64,000 nt of DNA from contig NZ_JAVLAS010000001.1 in the NCBI RefSeq assembly GCF_032190635.1, positions 1,922,001-1,986,000 on the forward strand. The letters run 5' to 3'. The notes below the pieces were generated by a model. It had not been told where the DNA came from and ran no database searches. It saw only the letters and a program-made list of their open reading frames with translations. This document shows positions 1 to 8,656 of this stretch, one piece after another. Source of the DNA: Levilactobacillus zymae (GTDB taxonomy: Bacteria > Bacillota > Bacilli > Lactobacillales > Lactobacillaceae). Numbering within the stretch: position 1 is the first letter of the stretch; every line of letters starts with the position of its first letter. Both the position numbers and the translations under genes were made by a program.

Positions 1-5
1 CCGTG

Positions 6-422
6 TTAATCGTTCGTCTGGTGCTTACGACTCCGGCTCCGGTATAGGTCAAAGGCCGTCTTACCCACCCGAGCGGCTAATGAGCTCGTGGCAGATTTCT
101 TAGCGGTCTCGCCTACCCGGTCCGTTAATTTACGGGTCGCCGTGTTCAGATCGGACACGCTTTCTCCCAGGTCAGCCGCCGCTTGAAAGACGGGATCAAT
201 CTTGGCCACCTTCTGGTTCACGTCCGCCAATAATTCATTGGCGTTGGCCATGATATTTTCCGTCTGATGACTCAACGTATCCACATCACTGGTCATGGTT
301 TTCATTGAACGATTCAACTCGCCCAACGTTTTGTTCAACTTCACTAAGAACATCCCAATGAAGAGCACCAAGATCAACAACGCAATCGCTGCAATCAAGC
401 CTGCTATTTGTCCACCGGTCAT
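6..422 (-). CDS. DUF948 family membrane-anchored protein
   Basis: Small protein of 138 residues with one N-terminal membrane segment (about residues 5-27, rich in Ile, Leu, Ala and Val). A long polar, probably coiled-coil region with repeated Leu/Val spacing follows, then a basic Arg/Lys-rich C terminus. This is the layout of the DUF948 family of Firmicutes, whose function is not established. The start is the ATG at 422, preceded by an AAGGAGGGG ribosome binding site. A longer frame upstream lacks such a site. The gene ends six bases from the window edge, so its downstream neighbours are not visible. Confidence 0.8.
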   Translation of the reverse strand: MTGGQIAGLIAAIALLILVLFIGMFLVKLNKTLGELNRSMKTMTSDVDTLSHQTENIMANANELLADVNQKVAKIDPVFQAAADLGESVSDLNTATRKLTDRVGETAKKSATSSLAARVGKTAFDLYRSRSRKHQTND

Positions 423-545
423 GACAACCCCTCCTTGTACTTGGTTACTTACCAATAGAATAGCATTGTCGCGTCGGGCGTGCAATGAAAACCCTACCTT
501 AACGCCGCAATTTCCCCACTAACCGTAGGCGTTTCCCGCAAAATC

Positions 546-554
546 TGCTAAACT
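546..554 (+). promoter_or_regulatory. Extended -10 element upstream of the mscS-type gene
   Basis: TGC-TAAACT reads as an extended -10 on the plus strand, about 58 bases before the TTG start. No good -35 hexamer sits 16-18 bases upstream, so this is a weak assignment. Confidence 0.35.
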
Positions 555-612
555 AGAATTTGATTTATTTTCTAAGCCCACCGCCAAAACTTAGCCAAAG
601 GAGGCTCGTCTC

Positions 613-1488
613 TTGACGATCCAAACAGCCGTTACTACGGCGTTAAAATCGAATCAGTGGTTCCAAAACTACCTAAAATCGTTTAACTGGGAGTCCTTTC
701 TCCACCTCATCACCACCCGTTTTTTATCCCTCTTGTCGCTAACGATCCTGTTCTTGGTGATCAACCTGGTCGGTAAAGCAATCCTTAACCGTAGCTTCAA
801 GCGTTACCTCCAGAATAAGGACCAGTCCAGCAACCGGCTCCAGACCATCAGTATGCTAACCATGAACCTCTTTCACTACACCATCCTCTTCTTCTGGATC
901 TACGCCATTCTCTCTACCCTGGGGGTTCCCGTAGGCACTCTGGTTGCCGGGGCCGGAATCTTTAGCCTGGCATTAGGACTAGGGGCCCAAGGGTTTGTTA
1001 GCGATCTGGTCACTGGCATTTCAATTCTGATGGAACAACAACTCGACGTGGGCGACGCGGTGAAGATTGGGACCATCGAAGGAACCGTCACCGCGATTGG
1101 GCTCCGGACCACTCAGGTCACCAGCGCCGACGGGACGATTAACTTCATCCCCAACCGGAACATCACCATTATCTCCAACCGCTCGCGCAACAATATGCGG
1201 GCCTTAGTGAACATTCCGATCGCCACCACCACACCGGTAGAAGAGCTGCGTCCCATCATCGACAAGGTCAATGCCCAGCTGGTGCCCCAACACCCCAGCA
1301 TCATCGAGGAACCGGCCATTATTGGGATTGTGACCTTGCCCACCGGGGAATTAGTCTACCAAGTCGTCTTGATGACTAAAAATGGCAGCCAATTTAATCT
1401 CCAGGCAACCTTCTTAACCGCCTACCTCAAGGCAATTCGGCAGGCCGGGATCCACCTGCCAACCCATAATCTCACTCCCAAGGCTTAA
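613..1488 (+). CDS. MscS-family small-conductance mechanosensitive channel
   Basis: Protein of 291 residues, the usual size for MscS. It has hydrophobic segments near residues 30-55, 85-105 and 110-135. The third is Gly/Ala-rich and contains GLGAQGFVSDL, the pore-lining TM3 pattern of the family. A beta domain follows (VGDAVKIG, EGTVTAIGLRTT, IPNRNI) and then a C-terminal alpha/beta domain. The expected role is osmotic-shock release of solutes through the cytoplasmic membrane. Translation starts at TTG 613, chosen because AAAGGAGG lies nine bases upstream. The gene is alone on the plus strand, facing the cbpB operon across a shared hairpin terminator. Confidence 0.88.
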   Translation: MTIQTAVTTALKSNQWFQNYLKSFNWESFLHLITTRFLSLLSLTILFLVINLVGKAILNRSFKRYLQNKDQSSNRLQTISMLTMNLFHYTILFFWIYAILSTLGVPVGTLVAGAGIFSLALGLGAQGFVSDLVTGISILMEQQLDVGDAVKIGTIEGTVTAIGLRTTQVTSADGTINFIPNRNITIISNRSRNNMRALVNIPIATTTPVEELRPIIDKVNAQLVPQHPSIIEEPAIIGIVTLPTGELVYQVVLMTKNGSQFNLQATFLTAYLKAIRQAGIHLPTHNLTPKA

Positions 1489-1510
1489 GGTGGCCGGTAC
1501 CGTCTAATCC

Positions 1511-1553
1511 AAAAGTGGTCATTATTCCAAGTTCAGGAATAATGACCACTTTT
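1511..1553. terminator. Bidirectional hairpin terminator between convergent genes
   Basis: Perfect 18-bp stem (1511-1528 with 1536-1553) with a 7-base loop, flanked by A and T runs. It lies between the convergent mscS-type gene and cbpB and can serve both strands. The apex ATTATTCC / GGAATAAT recurs in another hairpin at 60576-60616. Confidence 0.85.
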
Positions 1554-1593
1554 ACGTTAAAGCTCACCTACTAATACCTTTGGGATCACTTTC

Positions 1594-2085
1594 TTACTCA
1601 GAATCACCCACGGCCACATCGGCCCGGGGGCTAACCTGATACTGTTTGTTCAGATTATGGGCTAAGTAATTCACGCGTTTTAAGATTTCTCGTCGTGTAA
1701 TGATGCCCCGAAATGTCATCTCGTCGTCAACTAGCGGGATAAAGGGGTCATCCACCAACAAATTGAGAATGGTTTCCAACTTGGTTTCATCATCGACCCA
1801 GTGCCGAATGGGCTGCATCACTTCGGAGACCAGCACCCCACTCAATTGGTCAACGGCCGCACCGGGAACCTGTAACAGGCGGTCCGTCACGGCCGACAAC
1901 GCCAACATTCCTTGCAAATGATCGTCCGGTGAGAGCACCGGAATGCGGGTGTACCCCACCTTGGAGAGCACCATTAACGCATGTTCCAGATTATTGGTGG
2001 CCGTAACGTTGGCCACTTTGTCCGCCGAAATCACATAACTCTTGGGATTTTGACGCAATAACGTGGCAACTGCAGGATCTAGCAT
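1594..2085 (-). CDS. cbpB: CBS-pair cyclic-di-AMP-binding protein CbpB (YkuL/DarB family)
   Basis: Protein of 163 residues made of two CBS motifs (about residues 18-70 and 85-140) with the typical RIPVLSPDD and FIPLVDDE strands. Stand-alone CBS pairs of this size are the CbpB/DarB family. Those proteins bind c-di-AMP and, in Bacillus and Listeria, contact the (p)ppGpp synthetase Rel; that function is transferred from the family. It is the last gene of the murI-rdgB-phosphoesterase-cbpB run, 14 bases after the previous gene. The ATG at 2085 has AAAGGA upstream. Confidence 0.78.
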   Translation of the reverse strand: MLDPAVATLLRQNPKSYVISADKVANVTATNNLEHALMVLSKVGYTRIPVLSPDDHLQGMLALSAVTDRLLQVPGAAVDQLSGVLVSEVMQPIRHWVDDETKLETILNLLVDDPFIPLVDDEMTFRGIITRREILKRVNYLAHNLNKQYQVSPRADVAVGDSE

Positions 2086-2099
2086 ACCGTCATCCTTTC

Positions 2100-2618
2100 T
2101 TACTTACGGTCAAACGTAAAGTGTAATTTGGGTACGGGCTGGGCATCGCGGGTGTAATACTGAACCTGCCATTGGTCCGGCGTCACCGTCACCACGGCAC
2201 AGGTCCCGCCTAGCTGGCGAAACTCACCGCGGGGCTGACTGATGCTCCCGGGATTCAGAAACAAGCCCCCCGCCGTCATCTCCACGGCCAACTGATGGGT
2301 GTGCCCGTAGAAGGTCGCCTGAGCCCCTACGGCCTGCGCATGTAAGGCTAACTGGGTCAGATCCCAGTTCACGCCATCGTGATGCCCATGCGTCAGGAGC
2401 ACCCGACACCCACTCACTTCGGGCGTCAGAACTAGTGGAAAGCGCTCATCGCTGTCCATGTTCCCTCGTACGGCTGCCACGCCATTAAACCAGGGATCAT
2501 CGGCGGCTAACTCCGAGTCACCGCAATGAAAAGTTGCGTCGACAGCCAGTTGCGCGCTTAACGTTTCTAAGATGGTCCGATCGCCATGATTGTCGCTAAT
2601 TACTAACCACCGTGCCAT
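2100..2618 (-). CDS. YfcE/MJ0936-type metallophosphoesterase
   Basis: Protein of 172 residues of the calcineurin-like phosphoesterase fold. It carries the ordered metal motifs SDNHGD near the start, HCGDSE, RGNMDS, THGHHDG and GHTH. This is the compact YfcE/YsnB type, a Mn-dependent phosphodiesterase of unsettled physiological substrate. The start is placed at ATG 2618, after GGGAGG, because the conserved strand (ARWLVISDNHGD) begins there. Six extra upstream residues would overlap the preceding gene. It begins two bases after rdgB, so the two are probably translated from one message. Confidence 0.85.
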   Translation of the reverse strand: MARWLVISDNHGDRTILETLSAQLAVDATFHCGDSELAADDPWFNGVAAVRGNMDSDERFPLVLTPEVSGCRVLLTHGHHDGVNWDLTQLALHAQAVGAQATFYGHTHQLAVEMTAGGLFLNPGSISQPRGEFRQLGGTCAVVTVTPDQWQVQYYTRDAQPVPKLHFTFDRK

Positions 2619-2620
2619 GC

Positions 2621-3220
2621 TTACGCCTCCCACCATGCATCAAATTCCTGCAACATCGCCGCCGTCGCCTTAGCCCGGTGACTCAACTGATTTTTCTTGG
2701 CAATGGGCATTTCCGCGAAGGTCTGATGCTCACTGGGCACGTAGAATAGCGGATCATACCCAAAGCCGTCGGTTCCCCGCGGGGCAGTTAGAATCGTCCC
2801 GGTGACCTCGCCCGTGGTGATTAGCTCGTGACCATTAGGCTTAACCAAGACCAGTGAGGTATGGAAATGCGCGGTCCGTTGGGTGGCCGGGACCCCTTCC
2901 AACTTAGCTAATAATTTTACTTTATTTTTTTCGTCATCGTGATCCCCCGCATACCGCGCCGAGTAAATTCCCGGTTCACCGGCTAGCGCATCAACCATCA
3001 ATCCAGAATCATCGGCCAATACGGGCAATTGCGTCGCCTGAGCCACCGCCGTTGCCTTTAATTTGGCATTTTCGGTAAAGGTCTTCCCCGTTTCGGGAAC
3101 GGCCGGTAACTGCGGAAAATCGGCCAATGTTTTGACCGTGATGCCCTTAGGCTCAAAGATGGCTCGAAATTCCCGGGCTTTCCCGGCGTTGGTCGTTGCA
3201 ATGACTAACGTTTCTTCCAT
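2621..3220 (-). CDS. rdgB: XTP/dITP diphosphatase (RdgB/HAM1)
   Basis: Enzyme of 199 residues that hydrolyses non-canonical purine triphosphates (XTP, dITP, ITP) to monophosphates, keeping deaminated bases out of nucleic acids. The family signature is present: IATTNAGKAREF at the N terminus, LADDSGLMVDAL near residue 70, ARYAGD, and the C-terminal GFGYDPLF and SHRAKA. The ATG at 3220 follows GGAGGG and starts four bases after the murI stop. A longer frame would overlap murI by about 20 bases. The murI-rdgB pairing is common in Firmicutes. Confidence 0.93.
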   Translation of the reverse strand: MEETLVIATTNAGKAREFRAIFEPKGITVKTLADFPQLPAVPETGKTFTENAKLKATAVAQATQLPVLADDSGLMVDALAGEPGIYSARYAGDHDDEKNKVKLLAKLEGVPATQRTAHFHTSLVLVKPNGHELITTGEVTGTILTAPRGTDGFGYDPLFYVPSEHQTFAEMPIAKKNQLSHRAKATAAMLQEFDAWWEA

Positions 3221-3224
3221 AGTG

Positions 3225-4061
3225 TTATTCACCCTCCATATCAAGCTGTGTTAACGTCGCTAGAGAAATCGCTTGTGCGTGGACCGGGGCGGTGTCTAAC
3301 CAAAGATTCGCCGCCCGGTCGAAAGTCGTTACGTCCCCCGTCGTATAATAAGTGGCCTGCGGTTGCGGCTGCCCCGTTGAATTCGCCAGATTCCAATAAT
3401 CTAACAGCGCCGTGACCATGTTAGCCGTTGCTGTTCCGGGATCGACTAGTTGTACACCGGGCCCCAGGACTCGCTGGATCACCTGCCGCAAGAGCGGAAA
3501 GTGCGTACACCCGAGGACCAATGTATCAATCTGGGTTCCCTGTAACGGGGCTAACTTGTCTGCCACCACCCGTTGTGCGTGGGGGGATGTGAGGTCATTG
3601 GCTTCAGCGAGCTGAACCAGTTCGGGGCACGCCAGACTCACCACCGTATTACGTGGATCTTGCGCCGTAATGGTTCGCTGGTAGGCCTGACTCTTGACGG
3701 TCCCCGCCGTCGCAATCACCCCAATCTGATGGGTTTTGGTGGTCTGAACCGCCGCGCGGGCCCCGGGGGCGATGACACCCACGACCGGGATGGTTAGGCT
3801 TTGCTGTAACGCCGGTAGTGCCGCCGCGGTGGCCGTGTTACAGGCCAGTACGAGTAGTTTTATCTGATCATGCCGTTGCAAAAACGTCGCAATTTGGCGC
3901 GTAAACGTTAAGACTTCTCGGGGGGACCGGGGACCATAGGGTAATCGTTGCTGGTCACCCAAGTAGACCGTCTTTTCCGTGGGCAGTAACCGCTGAACTT
4001 CCTTTAAGATGGTTAAGCCGCCCACTCCCGAATCCATAAAACCAATTGGTGCATTCCGCAT
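3225..4061 (-). CDS. murI: Glutamate racemase
   Basis: Cytoplasmic racemase of 278 residues making D-glutamate for peptidoglycan stem peptides. Diagnostic motifs are FMDSGVGGLT near the N terminus, the first catalytic cysteine in ACNTATAAALP (about residue 73), and the second in LGCTHFPLL (about residue 185). The start is ATG 4061 after GAGGAGG. It is the first gene of the operon, with a good promoter about 35 bases upstream, and it is divergent from yslB. Confidence 0.95.
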   Translation of the reverse strand: MRNAPIGFMDSGVGGLTILKEVQRLLPTEKTVYLGDQQRLPYGPRSPREVLTFTRQIATFLQRHDQIKLLVLACNTATAAALPALQQSLTIPVVGVIAPGARAAVQTTKTHQIGVIATAGTVKSQAYQRTITAQDPRNTVVSLACPELVQLAEANDLTSPHAQRVVADKLAPLQGTQIDTLVLGCTHFPLLRQVIQRVLGPGVQLVDPGTATANMVTALLDYWNLANSTGQPQPQATYYTTGDVTTFDRAANLWLDTAPVHAQAISLATLTQLDMEGE

Positions 4062-4095
4062 AATGCCACGCCTCCTCAAATTTACTTGACCCTAT

Positions 4096-4124
4096 ATTAT
4101 CGCCTTTTTATAAACCGGTTTCAA
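4096..4124 (-). promoter_or_regulatory. Promoter of the murI operon
   Basis: Minus strand TTGAAA (4119-4124), 17-base spacer, GATAAT (4096-4101). It sits just upstream of murI and divergent from the yslB promoter. Confidence 0.6.
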
Positions 4125-4248
4125 GCCACCCGTTATCGTCCCCACTGAATCCCTTCGGCCGACCTGATTTTGAGTTGGTTTTAATTGTCACTTAACGATT
4201 GCAGCGAATTAGCATCAATGTTAACGGATTTTTAAAACGGATTTACGG

Positions 4249-4254
4249 TATAAT
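4249..4254 (+). promoter_or_regulatory. -10 box upstream of yslB
   Basis: Consensus TATAAT about 52 bases before the GTG start. No clear -35 hexamer was found at 16-18 bases, so only the -10 is annotated. Confidence 0.45.
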
Positions 4255-4305
4255 GACAGTATCATTACACGTAGAGAAAATTATTGGACGAAGGAGTCAA
4301 TCATC

Positions 4306-4833
4306 GTGAAAAATTTATACCAAACCGTCATGAGCGACGCTGCGGGGGCGCCTTACCTGCCACAACTCATCATTCGGGACGCCCTTATTCCGGAATTATT
4401 GGGCGACGATAAGGGGGCCATCGGCTACTGGGCGGGTAAGTCCTTAGCCCGTAAATTCCCGTTGGGGAACCCCAAAGATGCGGCCGTCTTCTTCCAACAA
4501 GTGGGCTTTGGCACGTTAACCTTACTGAAGCAAACGGCCGAAATGAGCCGTTGGCAACTCAGTGGCGAACCCGTTAAGCTCCGCAAACAACTGAAGGCCG
4601 ATAATGATTTCACTTTGGAGGCGGGCTTCTTAGCCGAAATGATGGCGCAACAACTCGGCATCAGTGCCGAGGCCGAATTGGTCGAAACCACCCGTAAATT
4701 GCGCAACCAGGCCGTCACGTTTGACGTCTATACGGACCCGAGTGACGTGATTCCTGATTACGACGCACCAACGCCGTTAGCCGTCATTTCCCCCACGACA
4801 CCGGATACACCAGCTACCGACCAGCCACAATAA
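4306..4833 (+). CDS. yslB: YslB family protein (DUF2507)
   Basis: Protein of 175 residues resembling Bacillus YslB/DUF2507. The N-terminal LYQTVMSDAAG, the R-D-x-L-I-P segment and the IGYWAGKSLAR stretch are the family's usual landmarks. No enzymatic function is established. The C terminus is a Pro/Thr-rich, probably disordered tail. The GTG start at 4306 is nine bases after AAGGAG. It faces trxA across a shared terminator, and yslB next to trxA is a familiar arrangement in Bacilli. Confidence 0.75.
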   Translation: MKNLYQTVMSDAAGAPYLPQLIIRDALIPELLGDDKGAIGYWAGKSLARKFPLGNPKDAAVFFQQVGFGTLTLLKQTAEMSRWQLSGEPVKLRKQLKADNDFTLEAGFLAEMMAQQLGISAEAELVETTRKLRNQAVTFDVYTDPSDVIPDYDAPTPLAVISPTTPDTPATDQPQ

Positions 4834-4840
4834 CCATTAA

Positions 4841-4875
4841 AAAAAGCGGATTCCGACCAGGGAGTCCGCTTTTTT
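4841..4875. terminator. Bidirectional terminator between yslB and trxA
   Basis: Stem 4841-4854 / 4862-4875 (AAAAAGCGGA against TCCGCTTTTT) with A and T runs on both sides, between convergent genes. Confidence 0.85.
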
Positions 4876-4884
4876 GCGCTCACC

Positions 4885-5202
4885 TTAGGCTTCGGTGTAT
4901 TGCGCTAAAATCTTTTTTAATTGGTCCTTGGAGTGGTAACCCACGATGGAGTCCACCACTTCGCCGTCCTTTTTCACCAATAACGTTGGAATACTCATAA
5001 TACCAAAGGATTGCGGGGTGTTCGGGTTGGCATCAACGTCCATCTTATTGAACGTCACCTGATCGCCCATCTCTTCGGCTAATTGTTCCACCACTGGTGA
5101 TTGCATGCGACAAGGACCACACCACGTTGCCCAAAAGTCGGTGAGCGTGACGCCCGTCGCCGTATCTTGTTCGAAGGTCTTGTCCGTTGTTTCTGCTACC
5201 AT
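4885..5202 (-). CDS. trxA: Thioredoxin
   Basis: Protein of 105 residues with the redox-active WCGPC motif at about residues 27-31, the cis-Pro region SIPTLLV and a C-terminal helix. This is standard thioredoxin length and layout. It reduces protein disulfides and supplies electrons to reductases such as peroxiredoxins in the cytosol. AAGGAGG precedes the ATG. It lies 120 bases downstream of mutS2, with its own candidate promoter in the gap. Confidence 0.95.
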   Translation of the reverse strand: MVAETTDKTFEQDTATGVTLTDFWATWCGPCRMQSPVVEQLAEEMGDQVTFNKMDVDANPNTPQSFGIMSIPTLLVKKDGEVVDSIVGYHSKDQLKKILAQYTEA

Positions 5203-5262
5203 AATGCTGCCTCCTTAAATCCATGATTAATAACCAGTAGCGCGTTAATGTCTACAAACATT

Positions 5263-5290
5263 AGTCTACCAGAATTGGGTCAAATGACAA
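5263..5290 (-). promoter_or_regulatory. Candidate promoter of trxA
   Basis: Minus strand TTGTCA (5285-5290), 16-base spacer ending in TGG, TAGACT (5263-5268). The TG of an extended -10 is present. Confidence 0.5.
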
Positions 5291-5322
5291 CTGAATTGCT
5301 CACAACCAGTTTTTCGGTGCGG

Positions 5323-7686
5323 TTACTGCAACCGCACGATGGTTGACCCGTCGCCCCCGGCGTTGGCTGGTGAAAAACCAAAGCTCTTCACACGCTTACT
5401 ACGTTTCAGATAGTCGGTCACACCCTTACGCAACGCGCCGGTTCCCTTTCCGTGGATGATGGTCACGGACGGGTAGCCCGCCAGCAAGGCCGAATCAATA
5501 TAGCGGTCGACCTCGGCCATGGCCTCTTCGTACCGGTGTCCCCGTAAGTCCAGGGTCGGTGACATACCATTGGAGCCCGTACGCCGAATCGACGCCCGTG
5601 GTTGCTGCTTGGACTTGGCAGGATCGGCGGCCTTCTCGAGGTCGGTCGTGGCGATCTTCATCTTCAAGATCCCCAGTTGAACCTCCCAGTGCTGCTCGTC
5701 GAGTTGTTGCATCAGCACCCCGGTCTGCCCATAAGACTTAACCAGGACGCTGTCCCCCTTCTTAAAGGTGTGCTTGGCCTTTTCCCGCCGCAAGACCTTG
5801 TTCTTCTTCAAGCCAGTATCTTGCTGCAAGGCGTTCAACGCGCCCTGAGCGGCAATCAGTTCGTCTTCCTTGACGACACTCTTACCAGCGGCCAGTTGTT
5901 TCTTGCGGAGGTCACTAATAATTTGATTGGCCCGTTTACGGGATTCGTCCACAATGCGGTTCGCTTCACGTTTAGCGTCCAACATTAACTGATCTTTTTG
6001 GTGTTGGTACTGATCGAATTGCGTTTGGAGCTGGTCGTGCAGCTCTGTCGCTTCGGTCAGTTGGCTTTCCAGCTTGGCAGCATGACTATCGGCGCGCCGC
6101 TTCTGTTCGGTCAGGTCACTGATCATGGCGTTCAGGTCCTGACTATCCTGATTGGTCAGCCCCCGAGCAGCCGCAACCACCTGGCTGGGCATTCCCAACC
6201 GAGCGGCGATGTCTAAGGCGTTACTTCGCCCTGGAATACCAATCAGCAAACGATACGTCGGCTGTAAGCTCTCCGCATCGAATTCCATACTGGCATTGAT
6301 CGTTTCTGGCCGATTATACCCGTAAGCCTTCAGTTCTGGGTAGTGGGTCGAGACCATCACGTAACTGCCCAACGTCCCCATCTGGTCCAAAATGGCGATG
6401 GCCAAAGCCGCCCCTTCTTGCGGATCGGTTCCGGCACCCAATTCATCGATAATCACCAGGCTACGCTCGTCGGCCTGCTTTAAGATACTGACAATATTTT
6501 CCATGTGCCCGGAAAAAGTACTCAGGCTTTGTTCAATAGATTGTTCGTCCCCGATATCGGCAAAGATGTCGTCGAAGACCCCAATCACACTATTTTCGTT
6601 GGCCGGGATAAATAGCCCGGACTGGCCCATCAGTTGGACCAGCGCCAAGGTCTTTAACGTGATGGTTTTCCCACCCGTGTTCGGTCCCGTCACGATAATG
6701 GTCTTGTAGTCCTTGCCAATGGCAATGTCGTTGGCCACAACCTTCTTGGGGTCAATCAAGGGGTGCCGGGCCTGGCGCAAGTTGACTTGGTTCGTCAACG
6801 ATAACTTAGGCTCCGTGGCCTTAATCTGGTGAGCGTAACGGGCCTTAGCGTTGATAAAGTCTAAGTGGCCTAAAATCTCAGCGTTCCGCAAGATTTCATC
6901 TTGGTACGGCGCCAGTAAGGCCGTTAATTCGGCCAGAATGCGTTGTTCTTCGTGCCGTTCATCCATCTGGTTTTGCCGTAACCGGTTGTTTAGGCTCACA
7001 ACCGCTTGCGGTTCGATAAACAGCGTTTGACCACTAGCACTTTGATCGTGGACAATGCCGCCAAAGTGTTGCTTGTATTCTGCCCGTACGGGGATCACGT
7101 ACCGGTCATCACGAATCGTCACGATGGTTTCGCTCAGATACTTGGCATCCTTGCCCCGGGTGTATTGATCCATACTTTCGCGGATTGCCGCGGCAGTCTG
7201 GGCAATGTGTTGCCGAATCTGGCGTAATTCGGGTGACGCGTCATCGGTAAGGTGGCCGTCCCCTTCCAGCGACGTCCGGAGCCGTCGGGTCACATCCGGT
7301 AACGTGACCAGTTCCCGGACTTCGCGATTCAGTAACCGCAACGTCAACTGTTTTTCGGCAAGTTGGTCGAAAAACTTGACTACGGCGCTGGTGGTCCACA
7401 GTACCCGACTGATTTGGGCCAGTTCAAGACCGTTCAGTACTGCCTCTAGGGCCAGACGCTTTAGATGCGGCCGAATATCATCCAGCTTGGGTAACGGAAT
7501 CCCGCTTTCCAGGCGGTAGATGTCCGCCCCATCTTGTGATTCATCCAACCACCGTTGTAATTTTTGACTGTCGGCTGTGGGTTGCAACTGTGCTAATTCA
7601 TGTTGCCCAGCCGCTGAGACCAGGTAACCCTGAATGGCTTGCTTGATGCGCCCATATTCCATGATGGTAAGTGTTTTTTGATTCAT
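5323..7686 (-). CDS. mutS2: MutS2 (Smr-domain ATPase)
   Basis: Protein of 787 residues, full length for MutS2. It has an N-terminal clamp-like region, the MutS ATPase with Walker A TGPNTGGKT (about residue 335) and Walker B IIDELGAGTDP, a long charged coiled coil (about residues 515-620), and a C-terminal Smr domain (LDLRGHRYEEA, IIHGKGTGALR). MutS2 is not the mismatch-repair protein. Family members restrict homologous recombination and, in Bacillus, split collided ribosomes. The ATG follows AAAGGAG. It is preceded by cvpA and zapA in one run. Confidence 0.95.
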   Translation of the reverse strand: MNQKTLTIMEYGRIKQAIQGYLVSAAGQHELAQLQPTADSQKLQRWLDESQDGADIYRLESGIPLPKLDDIRPHLKRLALEAVLNGLELAQISRVLWTTSAVVKFFDQLAEKQLTLRLLNREVRELVTLPDVTRRLRTSLEGDGHLTDDASPELRQIRQHIAQTAAAIRESMDQYTRGKDAKYLSETIVTIRDDRYVIPVRAEYKQHFGGIVHDQSASGQTLFIEPQAVVSLNNRLRQNQMDERHEEQRILAELTALLAPYQDEILRNAEILGHLDFINAKARYAHQIKATEPKLSLTNQVNLRQARHPLIDPKKVVANDIAIGKDYKTIIVTGPNTGGKTITLKTLALVQLMGQSGLFIPANENSVIGVFDDIFADIGDEQSIEQSLSTFSGHMENIVSILKQADERSLVIIDELGAGTDPQEGAALAIAILDQMGTLGSYVMVSTHYPELKAYGYNRPETINASMEFDAESLQPTYRLLIGIPGRSNALDIAARLGMPSQVVAAARGLTNQDSQDLNAMISDLTEQKRRADSHAAKLESQLTEATELHDQLQTQFDQYQHQKDQLMLDAKREANRIVDESRKRANQIISDLRKKQLAAGKSVVKEDELIAAQGALNALQQDTGLKKNKVLRREKAKHTFKKGDSVLVKSYGQTGVLMQQLDEQHWEVQLGILKMKIATTDLEKAADPAKSKQQPRASIRRTGSNGMSPTLDLRGHRYEEAMAEVDRYIDSALLAGYPSVTIIHGKGTGALRKGVTDYLKRSKRVKSFGFSPANAGGDGSTIVRLQ

Positions 7687-7713
7687 GGAGAACTCCTTTG
7701 TTAAAACGCCATC

Positions 7714-8244
7714 CTAGTGCTTGATTAGCCACCAATTATAGACCTGATGGGACAGCACCGGCGTTTCCTTGACAATCCACTGTGCCACGGTGGACGTTTT
7801 GTAGGTCGCCTGGAAACTGTCAATTGGCAATAGGATGAGTAAATTGAGTAGTAAAAAGATAATAACGTAACGAATAATTAAATTGATCAAGCCACCCGCC
7901 AAGGAATTTACCTGGTGAATGACTGGTAACCAAGTCACCTTGTTCAACCCATAGGACACGCGGCGCACCACGAAGTACCCCACGGTCAAAATGGCAGAGA
8001 AGGCCAGTCCATTTAAGAAGAAACTACTACTTTGGCTGGCCGTGACCGTGCTAAGTGAACTATTAAGCGACAGATTACCGAAAAATTGCCCTAACCCACT
8101 GGCTAAGGGTCGGGCCCCGAAACGGGCAGCAATCCAGACCACCAGGTACCCCACGGTTAGGAGCAGTTGTAAGACTAGTCCCCGGTGAAAACCGCGGTAG
8201 AATCCCCAGGTCAGGATTAACACGATACCGATGCTTAGCAGCAA
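7714..8244 (-). CDS. cvpA: CvpA family membrane protein
   Basis: Protein of 176 residues with four hydrophobic segments (about 1-20, 24-44, 78-98 and 115-145), matching the CvpA/YshB family. In Firmicutes these are found between zapA and mutS2, and their role is poorly defined (first named for colicin V production). The start is TTG 8244 with GGGGGAG six bases upstream. The zapA stop lies three bases before it, implying translational coupling. Confidence 0.85.
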   Translation of the reverse strand: MLLSIGIVLILTWGFYRGFHRGLVLQLLLTVGYLVVWIAARFGARPLASGLGQFFGNLSLNSSLSTVTASQSSSFFLNGLAFSAILTVGYFVVRRVSYGLNKVTWLPVIHQVNSLAGGLINLIIRYVIIFLLLNLLILLPIDSFQATYKTSTVAQWIVKETPVLSHQVYNWWLIKH

Positions 8245-8247
8245 ACG

Positions 8248-8532
8248 CTACTCCCCCGTTTCCTTAGTGGGTGTCTGCGGCTGTTCTGCCGACAAACTGC
8301 TTTCCGCAGCATCCGCAGCGGCCGCCATCTTCAGTTGATCTGAAATCGCGTTAAACGCCATCAACACGGCGGCGTCTTCCTTACTCATGTCTGGTGACAC
8401 TTGTTTTAATTGCTTAAATTGTTCGTTTAATAGGGTCGTTACGGCACGCATGTGATCATCGGTCGCTTGGCCCACAATCGTGTACGACTTACCCGCAATA
8501 ACCGCCTTGAAACGGTGGGTTTGTTCCGTCAT
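8248..8532 (-). CDS. zapA: Cell division protein ZapA
   Basis: Protein of 94 residues with the ZapA N-terminal domain (RFKAVIAGKSYTIVG) and a helical second half, ending in an acidic, flexible tail. ZapA bundles FtsZ protofilaments at the division ring. The ATG at 8532 follows GGGGG by nine bases. An upstream in-frame ATG would put the ribosome binding site inside the coding region. It is the first gene of zapA-cvpA-mutS2. Confidence 0.85.
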   Translation of the reverse strand: MTEQTHRFKAVIAGKSYTIVGQATDDHMRAVTTLLNEQFKQLKQVSPDMSKEDAAVLMAFNAISDQLKMAAAADAAESSLSAEQPQTPTKETGE

Positions 8533-8564
8533 CTCATCATTCCCCCTAATTTTCACAACGTCTT

Positions 8565-8573
8565 ATTTTACCA
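8565..8573 (-). promoter_or_regulatory. Extended -10 upstream of zapA
   Basis: Minus strand TGG-TAAAAT in the 100-base gap between the yrzB terminator and zapA. No strong -35. Confidence 0.35.
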
Positions 8574-8624
8574 TTAATCCCAGGGCCGGCCTAATTTTAG
8601 GCCCGCTTGAAAACTAGGGCAAAC

Positions 8625-8647
8625 AAAAAGGGCGGAAATCCGCCCTT
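8625..8647 (-). terminator. Terminator of the ireB-ruvX-yrzB operon
   Basis: Stem AAGGGCGG / CCGCCCTT (8628-8635 with 8640-8647), tetraloop AAAT, followed on the minus strand by a T run. Confidence 0.75.
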
Positions 8648-8656
8648 GGTGCTTGC

